NCBI GenBank assembly: GCA_016928305.1
Contig: JAFGKY010000042.1
Span: forward strand, 1 to 64,000
Length of the DNA stretch: 64,000 bases
Direction of reading: 5' to 3'
Origin: Bacteroidales bacterium
GTDB taxonomy: Bacteria > Bacteroidota > Bacteroidia > Bacteroidales > UBA10428
The position numbers and the translations under genes were made by a program. Within the stretch, counting starts at the first letter, position 1, and every line of letters begins with the position of its first letter. The notes under the pieces were generated by a model. That model was not told the origin of the DNA and did no database searches. It was given only the letters and a program-made list of their open reading frames with translations. This document shows positions 1-9,886 of this stretch, one piece after another.

Positions 1-12
1 AAGGGAACAGGT

Positions 13-67
13 TGATTTTTCAGCTTTCTCCCTTTAGGGATCAGGGTAAAAGAAAGCTGAAAAATCA
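13..67. terminator. Large hairpin, possible terminator of a gene left of the window
   Basis: Two perfect 17-base arms (TGATTTTTCAGCTTTCT and its exact complement) enclose a 21-base loop that itself contains a CCCTTTAGGG palindrome. The arms end in A- and T-rich runs, so the structure could end transcription in either direction. Its role is inferred from structure only. Confidence 0.5.
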
Positions 68-365
68 TTAAATTTCAAATTTGTCAAAGTAGAATTAAAA
101 ATAATAATAATTTTTTTATTCAAGTGTACTTCATATTCATGATAACTGTTAAGTGGCTCCATCCAGATATAATGTAAGAACAGGAAAAGAAATTTTTTAC
201 TTAACCTTATACAAAGGAAAGTTTTAGCAAGTTATAAGTATTAAAACGGAAATCGAAAAGCCGTTCAGGACTTCCAATCGAACTTATTTATTGTAATTAC
301 AATTAGCTGTTTAACAACAAATTATTATTGACAACTAGGTAACTACCGGTCATTTTTTCCACTTA

Positions 366-396
366 TTTGACAAATTAATCCACCCTGTTAATTTAT
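366..396 (+). promoter_or_regulatory. Weak Bacteroidota-type promoter candidate for the susC operon
   Basis: TTTG at 366-369 is followed by the usual 19-base spacer and TAATTTAT at 389-396. The -33 element and spacing fit the consensus TTTG-N19-TAnnTTTG, but the last two bases of the -7 element do not. Confidence 0.25.
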
Positions 397-472
397 TCCA
401 CCTTAACGCTTTTTTTGTACGCAAGCAATCAGCGTCTAATCTCTATTTTTAATCTTTAATTTTTTGTAAATT

Positions 473-568
473 ATGAGGAGAATAAAATATGTAGGTATAG
501 AAATTATGCTTGTTATTATTATCACAGGAGTGATTCTTTTATTATTAAGTATTCTGGATATTCTGTAA
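473..568 (+). CDS. Possible 31-residue single-span membrane peptide
   Basis: An ATG-to-TAA frame of 31 codons starts with a basic head (MRRIKY) and continues as an almost unbroken hydrophobic stretch of about 20 residues rich in Ile, Leu and Val. It lies 63 bases before the SusC gene in the same direction, so it could be a leader peptide or a real small membrane protein. There is no convincing ribosome binding site, and in AT-rich DNA such frames arise by chance. Confidence 0.25.
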   Translation: MRRIKYVGIEIMLVIIITGVILLLLSILDIL

Positions 569-631
569 CTTTAAACAACCTGTTAACTAACTATGTATTA
601 ACCTTAATAACCTATTAACTAACTATTCAAT

Positions 632-3600
632 ATGAATATCAAAAGAGTTTTTACCTTACTTGTGTTATTTTCGGTAACCCTGTTATCGAATGCACAAATA
701 ACAGTAAGCGGTATTGTTACCGCTTCCGATTCACAGGAACCATTGATCGGGGCCACCATTCAAATCAAAGGCACAACCCTGGGAACAACAACCGATATCA
801 ATGGCCGATACAACATTGAAGTACCTTCCGACGGTATCCTTGTATTTTCATACATGGGATATGTTTCCGAAGAAGTGGATGTTAACAACAGGAATGTTAT
901 TGACATCACCCTGCAAACCAGTGTTGAAGACATCAGTGAAATTGTAGTAGTGGGATACGGTACACAGAAAAAAGCGGATCTTACTTCCGCCATTGCCACC
1001 CTGAGCCCGAAAGAGATATTAAAAATGCCGGGCAATGTCACCTCCGGTATGCAGGGCAGTATTGCGGGTGTCAATGTTACCGCCGGCAAGGTATGGATAC
1101 GGGGTGTCAGCAGCGTAAGAAATACCGATCCCCTTTGGGTGGTTGACGGATTGATCGATGGCATGGTACCCAATGAAAATGAAATTGAGTCCATTCAGGT
1201 ACTGAAAGATGCTGCCTCTTGTGCCATTTATGGATCACGGGGTGCAAACGGGGTCATCATCGTTACCACCAAAAAAGGGAAGGCCGGTGCGCCGAAGATA
1301 GAATACAACGGATATACCGGTACAAAATATCCCTGGAGAACCATTGACATGATGGAGGCGGTTGAATTCGGCGAATATGTCAATGAATGTTATTATAATT
1401 ATTATTATAACCCGGCAGATCCCGGCGCTTTACTGCCCACTCCCCCGGCCTATGAAGATCCCTATCATCCCCTGGCTGAAACCGACTGGCAGGACGCCTG
1501 GTTCAGACATGGCTGGTACCAGAACCATAACCTGTCAGTAAGTGGCGGTAATGAGAATTCATCCTACAGGGCCGGCGTCAATTATTCAAATGACATCGGT
1601 ACGGTTATTCGTAGTTCAAGTAACAACATTGGACTTTTTCTGAACTCACAGTTTAAAAAAAGACTTTTTAACATAATCTTACCCTCTGTTTCATTTGGTG
1701 AATCTTTCACCCTGGGCAAGTACACCAGTGAAAGCGGCGGAGGAGGTTATTTCGACCTATTGCGCACACCCCCTAATCTACCTATTTATAATGCTGCAGA
1801 AGAATACGGATATTACATTACAGGTACCGATTCGACAGGTAACGATATGATTAACCAGATCGCGATGAAAAACCTGACGGATAACTCCAATGAATACCTT
1901 AATGTTAAGGGAACGGTATGGGGTGAGGTTGAGATCATAAAAAACCTGAAATACAAATTAAATATTGGTGTCGACCTGTACCGTGGGTATACATATACAT
2001 ACGTTCACGTTTACAGTATTGGCAAAGGTCAGAATCCTCTGGCCGACCTGTCGGAATCATCAACCCGAAACAACCGCTATCTATTCGAACATACCCTGAC
2101 CTATGAAACAACCATTGCCGATGCTCACAACATCATTGCCCTGTACGGTATTACCTCGGAGACCTATAAATCGAGGATTATCGGTGCCGGAGGAGAAGAT
2201 TTCCCAAGCGGTGAAGCACGTGTACTTTCTTCGGCCCTGACCAATAAAACGATTAACGGCAGGGAAGTTGAAAGAGCACAGTATTCGCATCTTGCACGTA
2301 TCGGGTATGCCTATAAAGGGAAATACCTCTTCACCGGTAATATGCGTATGGATGCTACGTCACGCTTTTCAGAGGTAAACAGGTATGCATACTTCCCGTC
2401 CATATCTGTCGGATGGCGGATCAGCGAGGAACAATTCCTGAAAAACAGTATGCCTTGGCTTACCAACCTGAAACTAAGGGGAAGTTATGGGATTGTTGGT
2501 AACCAGAGCGCCATCGATGATTATGGGTATGAATCCACCATTGTTACAGCTAACCAGTTCTACACATTCGGACCCGATCAGACCAATGCCTTTGCTCCTA
2601 TCCCGAAAGTATTCAACGACCCGTCCCTCAAATGGGAGACATCCTATCAGGCTGATGCAGGAATCGACCTCAACCTTTTTAATGACCTGATTGACCTGGT
2701 AATTGATTATTATTACAAAAAAACAGTAGATATGCTGGTTCAGGTACCCATACCCAGCTCAACCGGATCAACAGAGGCACCTTATATAAATACGGGTGAA
2801 GTGCTGAACAAAGGACTTGAAATATCACTCAAACACCGTTACCGTATCAATAAATTCTCCTATAATATTGGCGCCAATATCTCGTTCAATAAAAACGAAG
2901 TGTTGAAACTGGGTGATCAGGACACACCGATTAATGCCGGACAGGTCAGCAATAATGAATATGTTACCCGTACGGCGGTCGGCAGTTCAATTGGTCGTTT
3001 CTATACAAGAAAAACAGACGGGATTTTTAAAAGCCAGGAAGAAGTCAACAATTACACCTGGACCAATCCGGAAACGAATGCAACTAATCTGATTCAGCCT
3101 AATGCCAAACCGGGTGATATTAAATTTCTCGACCTCGATGATGACGGTCAGATCACCGATGAGGACAAAGACTGGGCAGGCAGTCCGTTACCCTTGTTCA
3201 CCTATGGTTTTACTGTTGACTTTAACTGGAATGGTTTCGATTTTTCCATGTTATGGCAAGGTGATTATGGCAATAAGATTTTCAATAATGGTATCTCACT
3301 GGTGGCTCACGGCACATCAGCCGTAAACCAGACAGAGACCATTGTCGACAGGTTCAGGGAAAACGATGTTACCATTATATCGAACACGGGTGTCGAGATC
3401 AGGCTTCCGGCCAATACGGATACGGATATACCTCGTACAGTGATGAACGATCCGAACGGAAACTTCTCAAAAATGTCCGATTATTTTGTTGAAGATGGTT
3501 CTTACCTGAGGCTTAAACGTATAACGCTGGGTTACACGTTTCCGGTAAGATGGATGAGTCGTATCAAAGTTGACAATCTGAGATTATATATCGGATCAAA

Positions 3601-3766
3601 AAATCTTTTAACCTTTACCGACTATTCATTCTTTGATCCCGAAGTGGTTGGCCTGAATGAAGAAGGAGGCTATAATGTTACCCGCGGTATCGATATGCAG
3701 AAATCATGGGCAACAGGTAATCTGAACGCACGTGAATTTTTTGTTGGCTTGCAGTTAGCTTTTTAA
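632..3766 (+). CDS. SusC/RagA family TonB-linked outer membrane receptor
   Basis: This is the outer membrane channel of a SusCD glycan importer, here most likely for xylan-derived oligosaccharides. Residues 1-22 form a signal peptide ending NAQ. A carboxypeptidase-D-like domain follows (about 23-95, with GTTLGTTTDINGRY). The TonB box region and plug come next (about 105-220, with VVVGYGTQ, YGSRGANGVIIVTTKKG), then a C-terminal barrel ending in Phe. At 1044 residues the length is normal. The plug is slightly unusual: the loop normally seen between GVxV and IRIRG is shortened, reading GVNVTAGKVWIRGVSS. SusD follows 10 bases later, and xylanases lie downstream, which supports the substrate inference. 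Confidence 0.95.
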   Translation: MNIKRVFTLLVLFSVTLLSNAQITVSGIVTASDSQEPLIGATIQIKGTTLGTTTDINGRYNIEVPSDGILVFSYMGYVSEEVDVNNRNVIDITLQTSVEDISEIVVVGYGTQKKADLTSAIATLSPKEILKMPGNVTSGMQGSIAGVNVTAGKVWIRGVSSVRNTDPLWVVDGLIDGMVPNENEIESIQVLKDAASCAIYGSRGANGVIIVTTKKGKAGAPKIEYNGYTGTKYPWRTIDMMEAVEFGEYVNECYYNYYYNPADPGALLPTPPAYEDPYHPLAETDWQDAWFRHGWYQNHNLSVSGGNENSSYRAGVNYSNDIGTVIRSSSNNIGLFLNSQFKKRLFNIILPSVSFGESFTLGKYTSESGGGGYFDLLRTPPNLPIYNAAEEYGYYITGTDSTGNDMINQIAMKNLTDNSNEYLNVKGTVWGEVEIIKNLKYKLNIGVDLYRGYTYTYVHVYSIGKGQNPLADLSESSTRNNRYLFEHTLTYETTIADAHNIIALYGITSETYKSRIIGAGGEDFPSGEARVLSSALTNKTINGREVERAQYSHLARIGYAYKGKYLFTGNMRMDATSRFSEVNRYAYFPSISVGWRISEEQFLKNSMPWLTNLKLRGSYGIVGNQSAIDDYGYESTIVTANQFYTFGPDQTNAFAPIPKVFNDPSLKWETSYQADAGIDLNLFNDLIDLVIDYYYKKTVDMLVQVPIPSSTGSTEAPYINTGEVLNKGLEISLKHRYRINKFSYNIGANISFNKNEVLKLGDQDTPINAGQVSNNEYVTRTAVGSSIGRFYTRKTDGIFKSQEEVNNYTWTNPETNATNLIQPNAKPGDIKFLDLDDDGQITDEDKDWAGSPLPLFTYGFTVDFNWNGFDFSMLWQGDYGNKIFNNGISLVAHGTSAVNQTETIVDRFRENDVTIISNTGVEIRLPANTDTDIPRTVMNDPNGNFSKMSDYFVEDGSYLRLKRITLGYTFPVRWMSRIKVDNLRLYIGSKNLLTFTDYSFFDPEVVGLNEEGGYNVTRGIDMQKSWATGNLNAREFFVGLQLAF

Positions 3767-3776
3767 GGAAATAAAT

Positions 3777-5495
3777 ATGGAACCTTTTAAATTACAGGAT
3801 ATGAAATCAATTAAAACATATATTTATCTGGCGATCCTTTCTTTAACAGGAATAGCATGCCAGCCGGAAATGGATTTGTCAAATCCTAACGAACTCACCA
3901 CGGAAAGCTATTACAGGTCAGGCGAAGAAGTAACTTATGCCGTCAATGGTGCTTATAATATGCTTCAGCGAAACGGAGGATGGGGCCGGTACATGTTTTT
4001 CATCATCAACGGACACGGCGACGACTGGGACTTCACCTACAAAGCCGCAAACGGTGAAAAAGAGACCCCCCCGATATGCAATTTCACCTATGACGCGGCC
4101 AACCGTATGGTGTACGAATGCTGGGACGACATGTATGCCATGGTGTATGCTTCCAACCTGGCGATGGAAAAAATTCCCTTATCGGACGCATCGGGTGAAC
4201 TGAAAGACCGGCTGATGGGGGAAGCCTATTTTCTTAGGGGCCTTGCCTATTATTACCTGGGACAATTATACGGAGAAGAGATTCCTGTCATGAATACCAC
4301 ACCAAAGACGCGAGATGATTTTTTTACTCCATCAGCTGCACCCGGCGTGCTTTATAAACAAATGACCGATGATTTTATTATGGCAGCTGAATTATTGCCC
4401 GTACGGTCTGTAATATATGCTAACGCTGCAGATATCGGGCGTGCTACCAAAGGATCAGCACTGGGATACCTTGCCAGGGCTTACATGAACCGCACTATTT
4501 TTCAGCAAGGTACCTTGTCCGATTGGGCCGGTGCCGAAGCTGCCCTGAAACAGATCATTGAAAGCGGGGAATACGAACTTGCATATACCTTCAGGGACAA
4601 CCATACCGAATCCAATGAGAATAATAAGGAATCCCTGTTTGAGGTACAATTTTTCAATGGGCCGGGCAGTTATAACGATGCTGTTGGCGAGGACTTCATT
4701 GAAAGCTGGGGTAGTTCCGACCAAAGCACCTGGCGCGAGCAGGAGATCGGGCAGAAGGACGGCGGTGATAACACCAACTGGTGGAACATGATGCCAACTC
4801 TCAGAACGCAGAATGAATTTGAACCCGATGACCCGCGGCATTTCCAGAGTCTCTGGTGCCCCGACGGTGCCAGGTACAGGCTGCAAAACGACCGGTGGGT
4901 TAAGTTCACCTCATTTTTCCCGAAAGGATCAAAAGACCCTAACTGGGGATTGCAGTTCGGCTGCAGAAAATACTGTGCAGATGAGTCAACCGCGGACTGG
5001 GAATCGGGTATAAACGACCGCCTCCTGCGGTATTCCGATGTACTCCTGATGTATGCCGAATGCCTTATTGAGCTGAACCGTGAGAGTGAGGCCATTCCCT
5101 ATATTAACCAGGTAAGAGCCAGGGCAAACAACCAGATGCTGGTATATGGGAAGGCCGATACGGGTCTGTTTTATACCATTCGGCCGGGGACTATTCCTGC
5201 GGTGGAAGACCTGATCGCCAAGGATACGGTCATTAATGGTCTGCAGATCAACACCTTAAGAAGAGCATTGAAACACGAACGGTGGGTGGAATTGTTCGGT
5301 GAAGGCGTGCGGTTTACTGACCTGCTTCGCTGGAGTTACAATCCCAATGATCCCGATCAGGCAACTGTCCTCGATTGTATCAAAAACAAATACGGTCCGG
5401 GTATCGGTTTCATCGCCGGAAGACATGAATACTTTCCGATACCTTCAGAAGAGCTTTCAACCAATCCGAATGTCAAACCAAACCGGGCGAATTAA
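3777..5495 (+). CDS. SusD/RagB family glycan-binding outer membrane lipoprotein
   Basis: This is the surface lid that binds oligosaccharides for the SusC channel. A lipoprotein signal peptide ends at the lipobox LTGIAC (Cys28). The body has the SusD-like alpha-helical TPR pattern, including YFLRGLAYYYL near residue 150 and the C-terminal RALKHERWVELFGEGVRFTDLLRW. At 572 residues the size is typical. The chosen ATG has AAGGA seven bases upstream. An internal ATG at 3801 would give a more classical signal peptide (MKSIKTYIYLAILS) but has a poorly spaced AGGA. The gene follows susC closely and precedes two exported xylan-related proteins. Confidence 0.95.
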   Translation: MEPFKLQDMKSIKTYIYLAILSLTGIACQPEMDLSNPNELTTESYYRSGEEVTYAVNGAYNMLQRNGGWGRYMFFIINGHGDDWDFTYKAANGEKETPPICNFTYDAANRMVYECWDDMYAMVYASNLAMEKIPLSDASGELKDRLMGEAYFLRGLAYYYLGQLYGEEIPVMNTTPKTRDDFFTPSAAPGVLYKQMTDDFIMAAELLPVRSVIYANAADIGRATKGSALGYLARAYMNRTIFQQGTLSDWAGAEAALKQIIESGEYELAYTFRDNHTESNENNKESLFEVQFFNGPGSYNDAVGEDFIESWGSSDQSTWREQEIGQKDGGDNTNWWNMMPTLRTQNEFEPDDPRHFQSLWCPDGARYRLQNDRWVKFTSFFPKGSKDPNWGLQFGCRKYCADESTADWESGINDRLLRYSDVLLMYAECLIELNRESEAIPYINQVRARANNQMLVYGKADTGLFYTIRPGTIPAVEDLIAKDTVINGLQINTLRRALKHERWVELFGEGVRFTDLLRWSYNPNDPDQATVLDCIKNKYGPGIGFIAGRHEYFPIPSEELSTNPNVKPNRAN

Positions 5496-5557
5496 ACTTG
5501 TTTTTACCAGGCATTCATTAATGAAACGAATAAAATATAAATGACAACAAATAAAAG

Positions 5558-6895
5558 ATGAAAAGGATTGCCTATGTGCTGTTATTGAGTATTTTGGGAC
5601 CCGGTGTCGTTGCGCAGGATTCACTGCGCTACTGGGCAGATAAGCTGGATAAATATATAGGCTCATCCGTGGAAGATTATTTTTTCCTGAATGATTTCTG
5701 GACCATGACAAGCAGGACTTATCACAAGATCATGATAGGACAGTTCAATATGATCGTTGCCGGAAATGAAATGAAATTCGATGCCACGGAACCGCAACGC
5801 AATTTATTCAGCTTCACCAAGGGAGACATCATGATGGAATATGCCGGTACTTGGGGCATGGCCACAAGGGGTCATTGCCTCTTGTGGCATAATCAACTGC
5901 CCGGATGGATAACCGCTGGTCTGACCGATGGTGTGGACAACGGCTTATACAGTCGCGATACCCTACTGGCCATCCTCGAAAACCACATCACAACCCTTGT
6001 TACACACTGGAAGGGCAAAGTCAGGGAGTGGGATGTCGTGAACGAGGTGTTCGACGGTGACGGAACCTTACGGGAATCGATATGGCAGCAGGTAATTGGT
6101 GATGACTATATTGATTCGGCCTTTGTATGGGCCCACCGTGCCGATCCGGATGCTCTGCTGTTCCTTCTTGATTACGGTGCTGAAGGTCTCAACAGCAAAT
6201 CGCACGGAATATACGCCAAAGTACAGGAACTGCTCGGGAAAGGCATTCCCATCCATGGTGTTGGCATGCAATGCCACCTGACCACCAATGACATAAACTT
6301 TTATTCCATTGAAAGTAATGTTAAACGTTTAACCGACCTGGGGCTTTTGGTCTGCTTTACAGAAGTGGATATCAAGATCCCTGCTGACGAATTCAGCACC
6401 GACGTTGCCCTGCAACGTCAGGCCAGGGAATATGGACAGCTCTTATCCATCTTTCTGAACTGCGAGCAATGTCCGAGTTTTGTAATGTGGGCATTTTCCG
6501 ATAACGATTCATGGATACCCGATCATACTGCCGGAACTTATGGACAGGCATGCATATATAATCTAAAATACCAGCCCAAACCCGCTTACTATGCCCTGCT
6601 GGACACACTCAGGGCTCATAATGGAGTGAACGTGGGATTGAATACAGCCGCATCGAATCCTTTTTCCATTGTACCTACACTTGTGGATGATCATTTTATT
6701 GTTACTTCTGAAACCGGATCCCCGGAATTTACAACGGCTGTCATTACTGACATGGCAGGCCGGCAAATTGTCAAGCTTAAAGAGATAACAGCCGGGGAGC
6801 CTGTTTATGTATCCGCACTTGGAAAAGGAACGTATGTGCTGACAGTCACTGATCGTAATGACAACCATTACCTGATGAAGTTTCTTAAAAAATAA
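5558..6895 (+). CDS. GH10 endo-1,4-beta-xylanase with T9SS sorting domain
   Basis: This retaining xylanase cleaves the beta-1,4-xylan backbone and is probably exported to the cell surface or medium by type IX secretion. The signal peptide covers about the first 20 residues. The GH10 barrel contains GHCLLWHNQLPGW, the acid/base Glu163 in WDVVNEVF and the nucleophile Glu269 in FTEVDI. About 80 C-terminal residues form a beta-rich T9SS type A sorting domain (TDMAGRQIVKL ... GKGTYVLTVT ... LMKFLKK). The gene lies 62 bases after susD in the same operon. The two catalytic glutamates were assigned by motif. Confidence 0.93.
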   Translation: MKRIAYVLLLSILGPGVVAQDSLRYWADKLDKYIGSSVEDYFFLNDFWTMTSRTYHKIMIGQFNMIVAGNEMKFDATEPQRNLFSFTKGDIMMEYAGTWGMATRGHCLLWHNQLPGWITAGLTDGVDNGLYSRDTLLAILENHITTLVTHWKGKVREWDVVNEVFDGDGTLRESIWQQVIGDDYIDSAFVWAHRADPDALLFLLDYGAEGLNSKSHGIYAKVQELLGKGIPIHGVGMQCHLTTNDINFYSIESNVKRLTDLGLLVCFTEVDIKIPADEFSTDVALQRQAREYGQLLSIFLNCEQCPSFVMWAFSDNDSWIPDHTAGTYGQACIYNLKYQPKPAYYALLDTLRAHNGVNVGLNTAASNPFSIVPTLVDDHFIVTSETGSPEFTTAVITDMAGRQIVKLKEITAGEPVYVSALGKGTYVLTVTDRNDNHYLMKFLKK

Positions 6896-6935
6896 TACTT
6901 GTTTTATTTATGTTATACCTTTAAATCTATTAACT

Positions 6936-8093
6936 ATGAAAATGAAAATTTTTACAATTGCATTCGGAATGTTACTTTTCGGTGCTGCACTGTCAGCACA
7001 GGATACAATTTTCTATTACGGCTGGGAAGAAGGGACAGAACCCGGTCCTATCGGTAGTTTGTGGGTAAATACGGGTCAAACCTGGGTTCATGGCACCGCT
7101 ACAGGTGATACTGCCGATGCCCGCACCGGCAATAGCTGTTTCTGGGCCGATGTATACGCTGATGCAGCACAGAACTGGGATAATCAGGCTGTTCCCGAAG
7201 GGATTGAGGTTGAAGACAGTTCGGCATACCGTTATACCATATGGGCCAAAGTGGATGGCGGCGAAATCCCGACCATAAACATCACCTGCGGAAGATATGT
7301 GGATTGGGCTGAACTGAGCCGCAAGGGGATGGTGCTTATTACACCCGAATGGGAGAGGTATTACCTCCAGGTATATGTTAAGGATGCCTCTGAATTACCC
7401 TTACACCAGGTTGTCGAAGGTGAGGATACTATAGATTATCCCAACCATATCCGTTTCCCGTTGCATTTTTTCAGAATCGGGACATACAGACTGGATGATG
7501 TTTCTGTAATTAAATCAACCATTGCTTATATAATGGCGGCAGGTAATACAGTGACCGTTAATTTCGGATGGGCACTGGAATGGTCTGATGATATCAGCGC
7601 AGATGCTTTTACGGTTACTGTAAACGGCACCCCGGTTACTGTTAACGAAGCTGTGATGCGCGACCTGGGCGACCTGGTTGAACCATGGATCGATCTTACC
7701 GTGGATGCCGATATAGCGGAAGGGGATGTAGTATTGGTTTCTTATGACGGAACGGCCGAATTGTATTACTCCGGAAACGGCCCTATTACGGATGAAATGG
7801 GACATGCGGCTGTCTTTACCGATGAAGTGGCAGAGTTCGGGGTGCAGGAAAGTCCGGTTGGGATAAAGGATGCTGTTAACCGGAATGTTTCCATAGCTTT
7901 TGACGGAGAAAGCATTCGCATTCTCGATATGCTGGATATTGATAATGTGAGAATATACAGCGTTGGCGGTCAGCTGCTAAAACAAATTGACAAGGCAACA
8001 GAGGTTATTTCCATCACCGATCTGAATCGTGGTGCTTACATCATCAGGATACAATCGGGTGACGGTATATATACCGCTAAGTTTATCAAATAG
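6936..8093 (+). CDS. T9SS-exported protein with carbohydrate-binding-like module
   Basis: This 385-residue exported protein has no visible catalytic motif. After a signal peptide ending LSAQ, residues of about 25-195 form a jelly-roll-like region (FYYGWEEG start, WVHGTATGD, FRIGTYRLDDVSVIK end) similar to the CBM4/9/22 type of fold. A second domain (about 195-300, VTVNFGWALEWSDDISADAF) resembles Ig-like or SwmB-type surface modules. The last 75 residues are a T9SS type A sorting domain (VRIYSVGGQLLKQI ... GAYIIRIQSGDGIYTAKFIK). Its place directly after the GH10 xylanase suggests a surface xylan-binding protein, but the ligand is inferred. Confidence 0.75.
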   Translation: MKMKIFTIAFGMLLFGAALSAQDTIFYYGWEEGTEPGPIGSLWVNTGQTWVHGTATGDTADARTGNSCFWADVYADAAQNWDNQAVPEGIEVEDSSAYRYTIWAKVDGGEIPTINITCGRYVDWAELSRKGMVLITPEWERYYLQVYVKDASELPLHQVVEGEDTIDYPNHIRFPLHFFRIGTYRLDDVSVIKSTIAYIMAAGNTVTVNFGWALEWSDDISADAFTVTVNGTPVTVNEAVMRDLGDLVEPWIDLTVDADIAEGDVVLVSYDGTAELYYSGNGPITDEMGHAAVFTDEVAEFGVQESPVGIKDAVNRNVSIAFDGESIRILDMLDIDNVRIYSVGGQLLKQIDKATEVISITDLNRGAYIIRIQSGDGIYTAKFIK

Positions 8094-8108
8094 TTAGTAC
8101 TACTTTTC

Positions 8109-8175
8109 AGCAGGGTGCGGGCAATAATCTTCCCGGAGAATACCATTTCTCCGGGGGATTATGTTGTACCCTGCT
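8109..8175. terminator. Nested hairpin between the T9SS gene and the symporter gene
   Basis: An outer stem pairs AGCAGGGT (8109-8116) with ACCCTGCT (8168-8175). It encloses an inner stem of CCCGGAGAA (8132-8140) and TTCTCCGGG (8147-8155). There is no long T run after it. It may be an attenuator, a transcript-processing site or a partial terminator that separates the susCD-xylanase unit from the symporter. Confidence 0.45.
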
Positions 8176-8337
8176 TTATACAGAATATGTCAAACGGTTA
8201 TAATCCTCTTTGTTGCGGATTTATTCATTATTTAAGCTTACCTGCAGTGGCAAAGCACCAGGATTATGACGTCTGCCGTTTCAGCTCCCTTGTATTGAGA
8301 ATATGGAAAAACTGATTTCAACCTGTAAATAATTCAA

Positions 8338-8355
8338 TTTATGCAATCGATTACA
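8338..8355 (+). promoter_or_regulatory. Putative LacI-family operator over the symporter start codon
   Basis: The 18 bases match 17 of 18 positions of the sequence around the perfect palindrome in front of the LacI-family gene (19406-19423). The shared core is TGCAATCGATTrCA. The start codon ATG of the symporter is part of the site, so a bound repressor would block transcript elongation or initiation there. The regulator assignment is inference from sequence identity. Confidence 0.55.
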
Positions 8356-9792
8356 CAAAAAATATCGGTAAAAGAAAAAGTCGGCTTCAGCCTCGGCGAC
8401 AGTGCGGCCAATTTCATCTTTCAGACCATGATGCTGCTGCAATTAAGTTTTTATACCGACACCTTTGGTATTACAGCAGCAGCTGCGGGCACGCTCTTTC
8501 TTGTAGCTCGCCTTTGGGGGGCTGTTGTTGATCCGGTTATGGGTGCAATAGCCGATCGTACCGAAACACGATGGGGAAAATTCAGGCCCTGGATTTTATG
8601 GACAGCTGTTCCTTTCGGGATTATCGGTTTTCTGGCATTCCTCACACCCAAATTCAGCCTGTCGGGTAAACTGGTTTACGCCTATGTAACCTATATCATC
8701 CTGTTGACGGTGTATTCCATGAATAATATACCCTATTCCGCACTCAGCGGTGTAATAACAGGTGACATGAAACAGCGTAACAGCCTGTTCTCTTACCGTT
8801 TTGTTTTTGTGTGCCTTGCCACCATTGCCATACAGGGATTTGCCCTTCCCATGGTAAATCATTTCGGAAAGGGGGACAGTACAAAAGGATATACAATCAC
8901 CATGGGTATCTTTGCCGTGCTGGCCATGGTGTTCTTCTTTGTCACCTTCTTTACGACCAAAGAAAGGATTAAACCCGATCCCAAACAAAAGACCTCTCTT
9001 AAAGAAGATCTGGCTTCACTTTTAAAAAACAGGCCCTGGATACTCATGTTCCTCCTGTTCATCATGATGTTCATCTTTCTTGCAATAAGAAACGGAAATC
9101 TGCTGTATTTTTTCCGGTATTACCTTGACCTGAACAGCCTGACCGGCTTCATGGAAGGAGTGGACAAAGGTATGCTCGGCCTGCTGGGCAAGCTAGGCTT
9201 TGTGGGGGAAAGTGCAAATATCGCCGACAGTGCTTTCAGCTTTATGAACATCCTGGGACAAATCGCTTCCATTATTGGCATAATGATATCCAATGCAATC
9301 GCTACGCGTTTTGGTAAAAGGGACGTCTTCATTACCGGTCTTTTTCTCAGCGCAATCTGTACAGCCTTCTTTATCATGATACAACCGGACGGGATCATGC
9401 TTACCCTTATTCTGCAGATCCTGTTTAATCTTGCATGGGGCATTACCATGCCGTTACCCTGGGCCATGATGGCCGACGTAGCGGACTATTCCGAATGGAA
9501 ACATAACCATCGTGCTACCGGCATCGTCTTTGCCGGTGTTGTGGTTGGACTGAAAATTGGCCTGGCGGTTGGGGGTTTCATCGGAGCTTATATTCTTTCA
9601 TTATACGGATATGTAGCCAATGTAGCCCAGGCACCGCTGGCTATAAAAGGTATAAGGCTGTCATCAAGCATTTATCCGACCCTTGCCCTGAGTATTGTTA
9701 TCATTTTGCTGTTCTTTTATAAAATTTCAAAGAGTGTGGAGTTAAAAATTCAGGACGACCTGGTGGAAAGAAGAAAGGAGTATAAGGGATAG
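8341..9792 (+). CDS. GPH-family (MelB/XynB-like) sugar:cation symporter
   Basis: This 483-residue protein is an inner membrane carrier of the glycoside-pentoside-hexuronide family in the MFS fold, with about 12 membrane spans. Family signs are KVGFSLGDSAANFIFQ at the N-terminus, ADRTETRWGKFRPWILW in the loop after span 2, and WAMMADVADYSEWKHNHRATG in the C-terminal half. The locus suggests import of xylo-oligosaccharides or aldouronates released in the periplasm. The start codon lies within a predicted LacI-type operator. No SusC-type operon partner is directly adjacent, and a hairpin region separates it from upstream genes. Confidence 0.9.
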   Translation: MQSITQKISVKEKVGFSLGDSAANFIFQTMMLLQLSFYTDTFGITAAAAGTLFLVARLWGAVVDPVMGAIADRTETRWGKFRPWILWTAVPFGIIGFLAFLTPKFSLSGKLVYAYVTYIILLTVYSMNNIPYSALSGVITGDMKQRNSLFSYRFVFVCLATIAIQGFALPMVNHFGKGDSTKGYTITMGIFAVLAMVFFFVTFFTTKERIKPDPKQKTSLKEDLASLLKNRPWILMFLLFIMMFIFLAIRNGNLLYFFRYYLDLNSLTGFMEGVDKGMLGLLGKLGFVGESANIADSAFSFMNILGQIASIIGIMISNAIATRFGKRDVFITGLFLSAICTAFFIMIQPDGIMLTLILQILFNLAWGITMPLPWAMMADVADYSEWKHNHRATGIVFAGVVVGLKIGLAVGGFIGAYILSLYGYVANVAQAPLAIKGIRLSSSIYPTLALSIVIILLFFYKISKSVELKIQDDLVERRKEYKG

Positions 9793-9801
9793 GGAATAAT
9801 A

Positions 9802-9834
9802 AAGTAAACGGTAAACGGTGAACAGTAAACGGTT
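9802..9834. repeat. Short tandem repeat AGTAAACGGT
   Basis: The decamer AGTAAACGGT and close variants (GTAAACGGTG, AACAGTAAACGGT) occur three times in a row after the symporter gene. It looks like intergenic expansion rather than an operator. Confidence 0.5.
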
Positions 9835-9886
9835 GCCTGCCTTACATAGCCTTGGAGAATGCGGATTGGTTATGGTTGTTGTTTGA

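Larger units (their letters stand above)
1..631. other. Long intergenic region upstream of susC
   Basis: This AT-rich stretch holds a strong hairpin near its left end, a weak promoter candidate, one 31-codon membrane-peptide frame and a 12-bp direct repeat (TTAACTAACTAT at 583-594 and 615-626) just before the susC start codon. No longer reading frame was found. The long leader would suit regulated expression of the xylan operon by the HTCS protein encoded about 15 kb away, but no HTCS binding site could be recognised. Confidence 0.6.

Noticed and set aside
8115-8315. 66-codon plus-strand frame after the T9SS gene
   Set aside because: It is built from the nested hairpin region and has no protein pattern.
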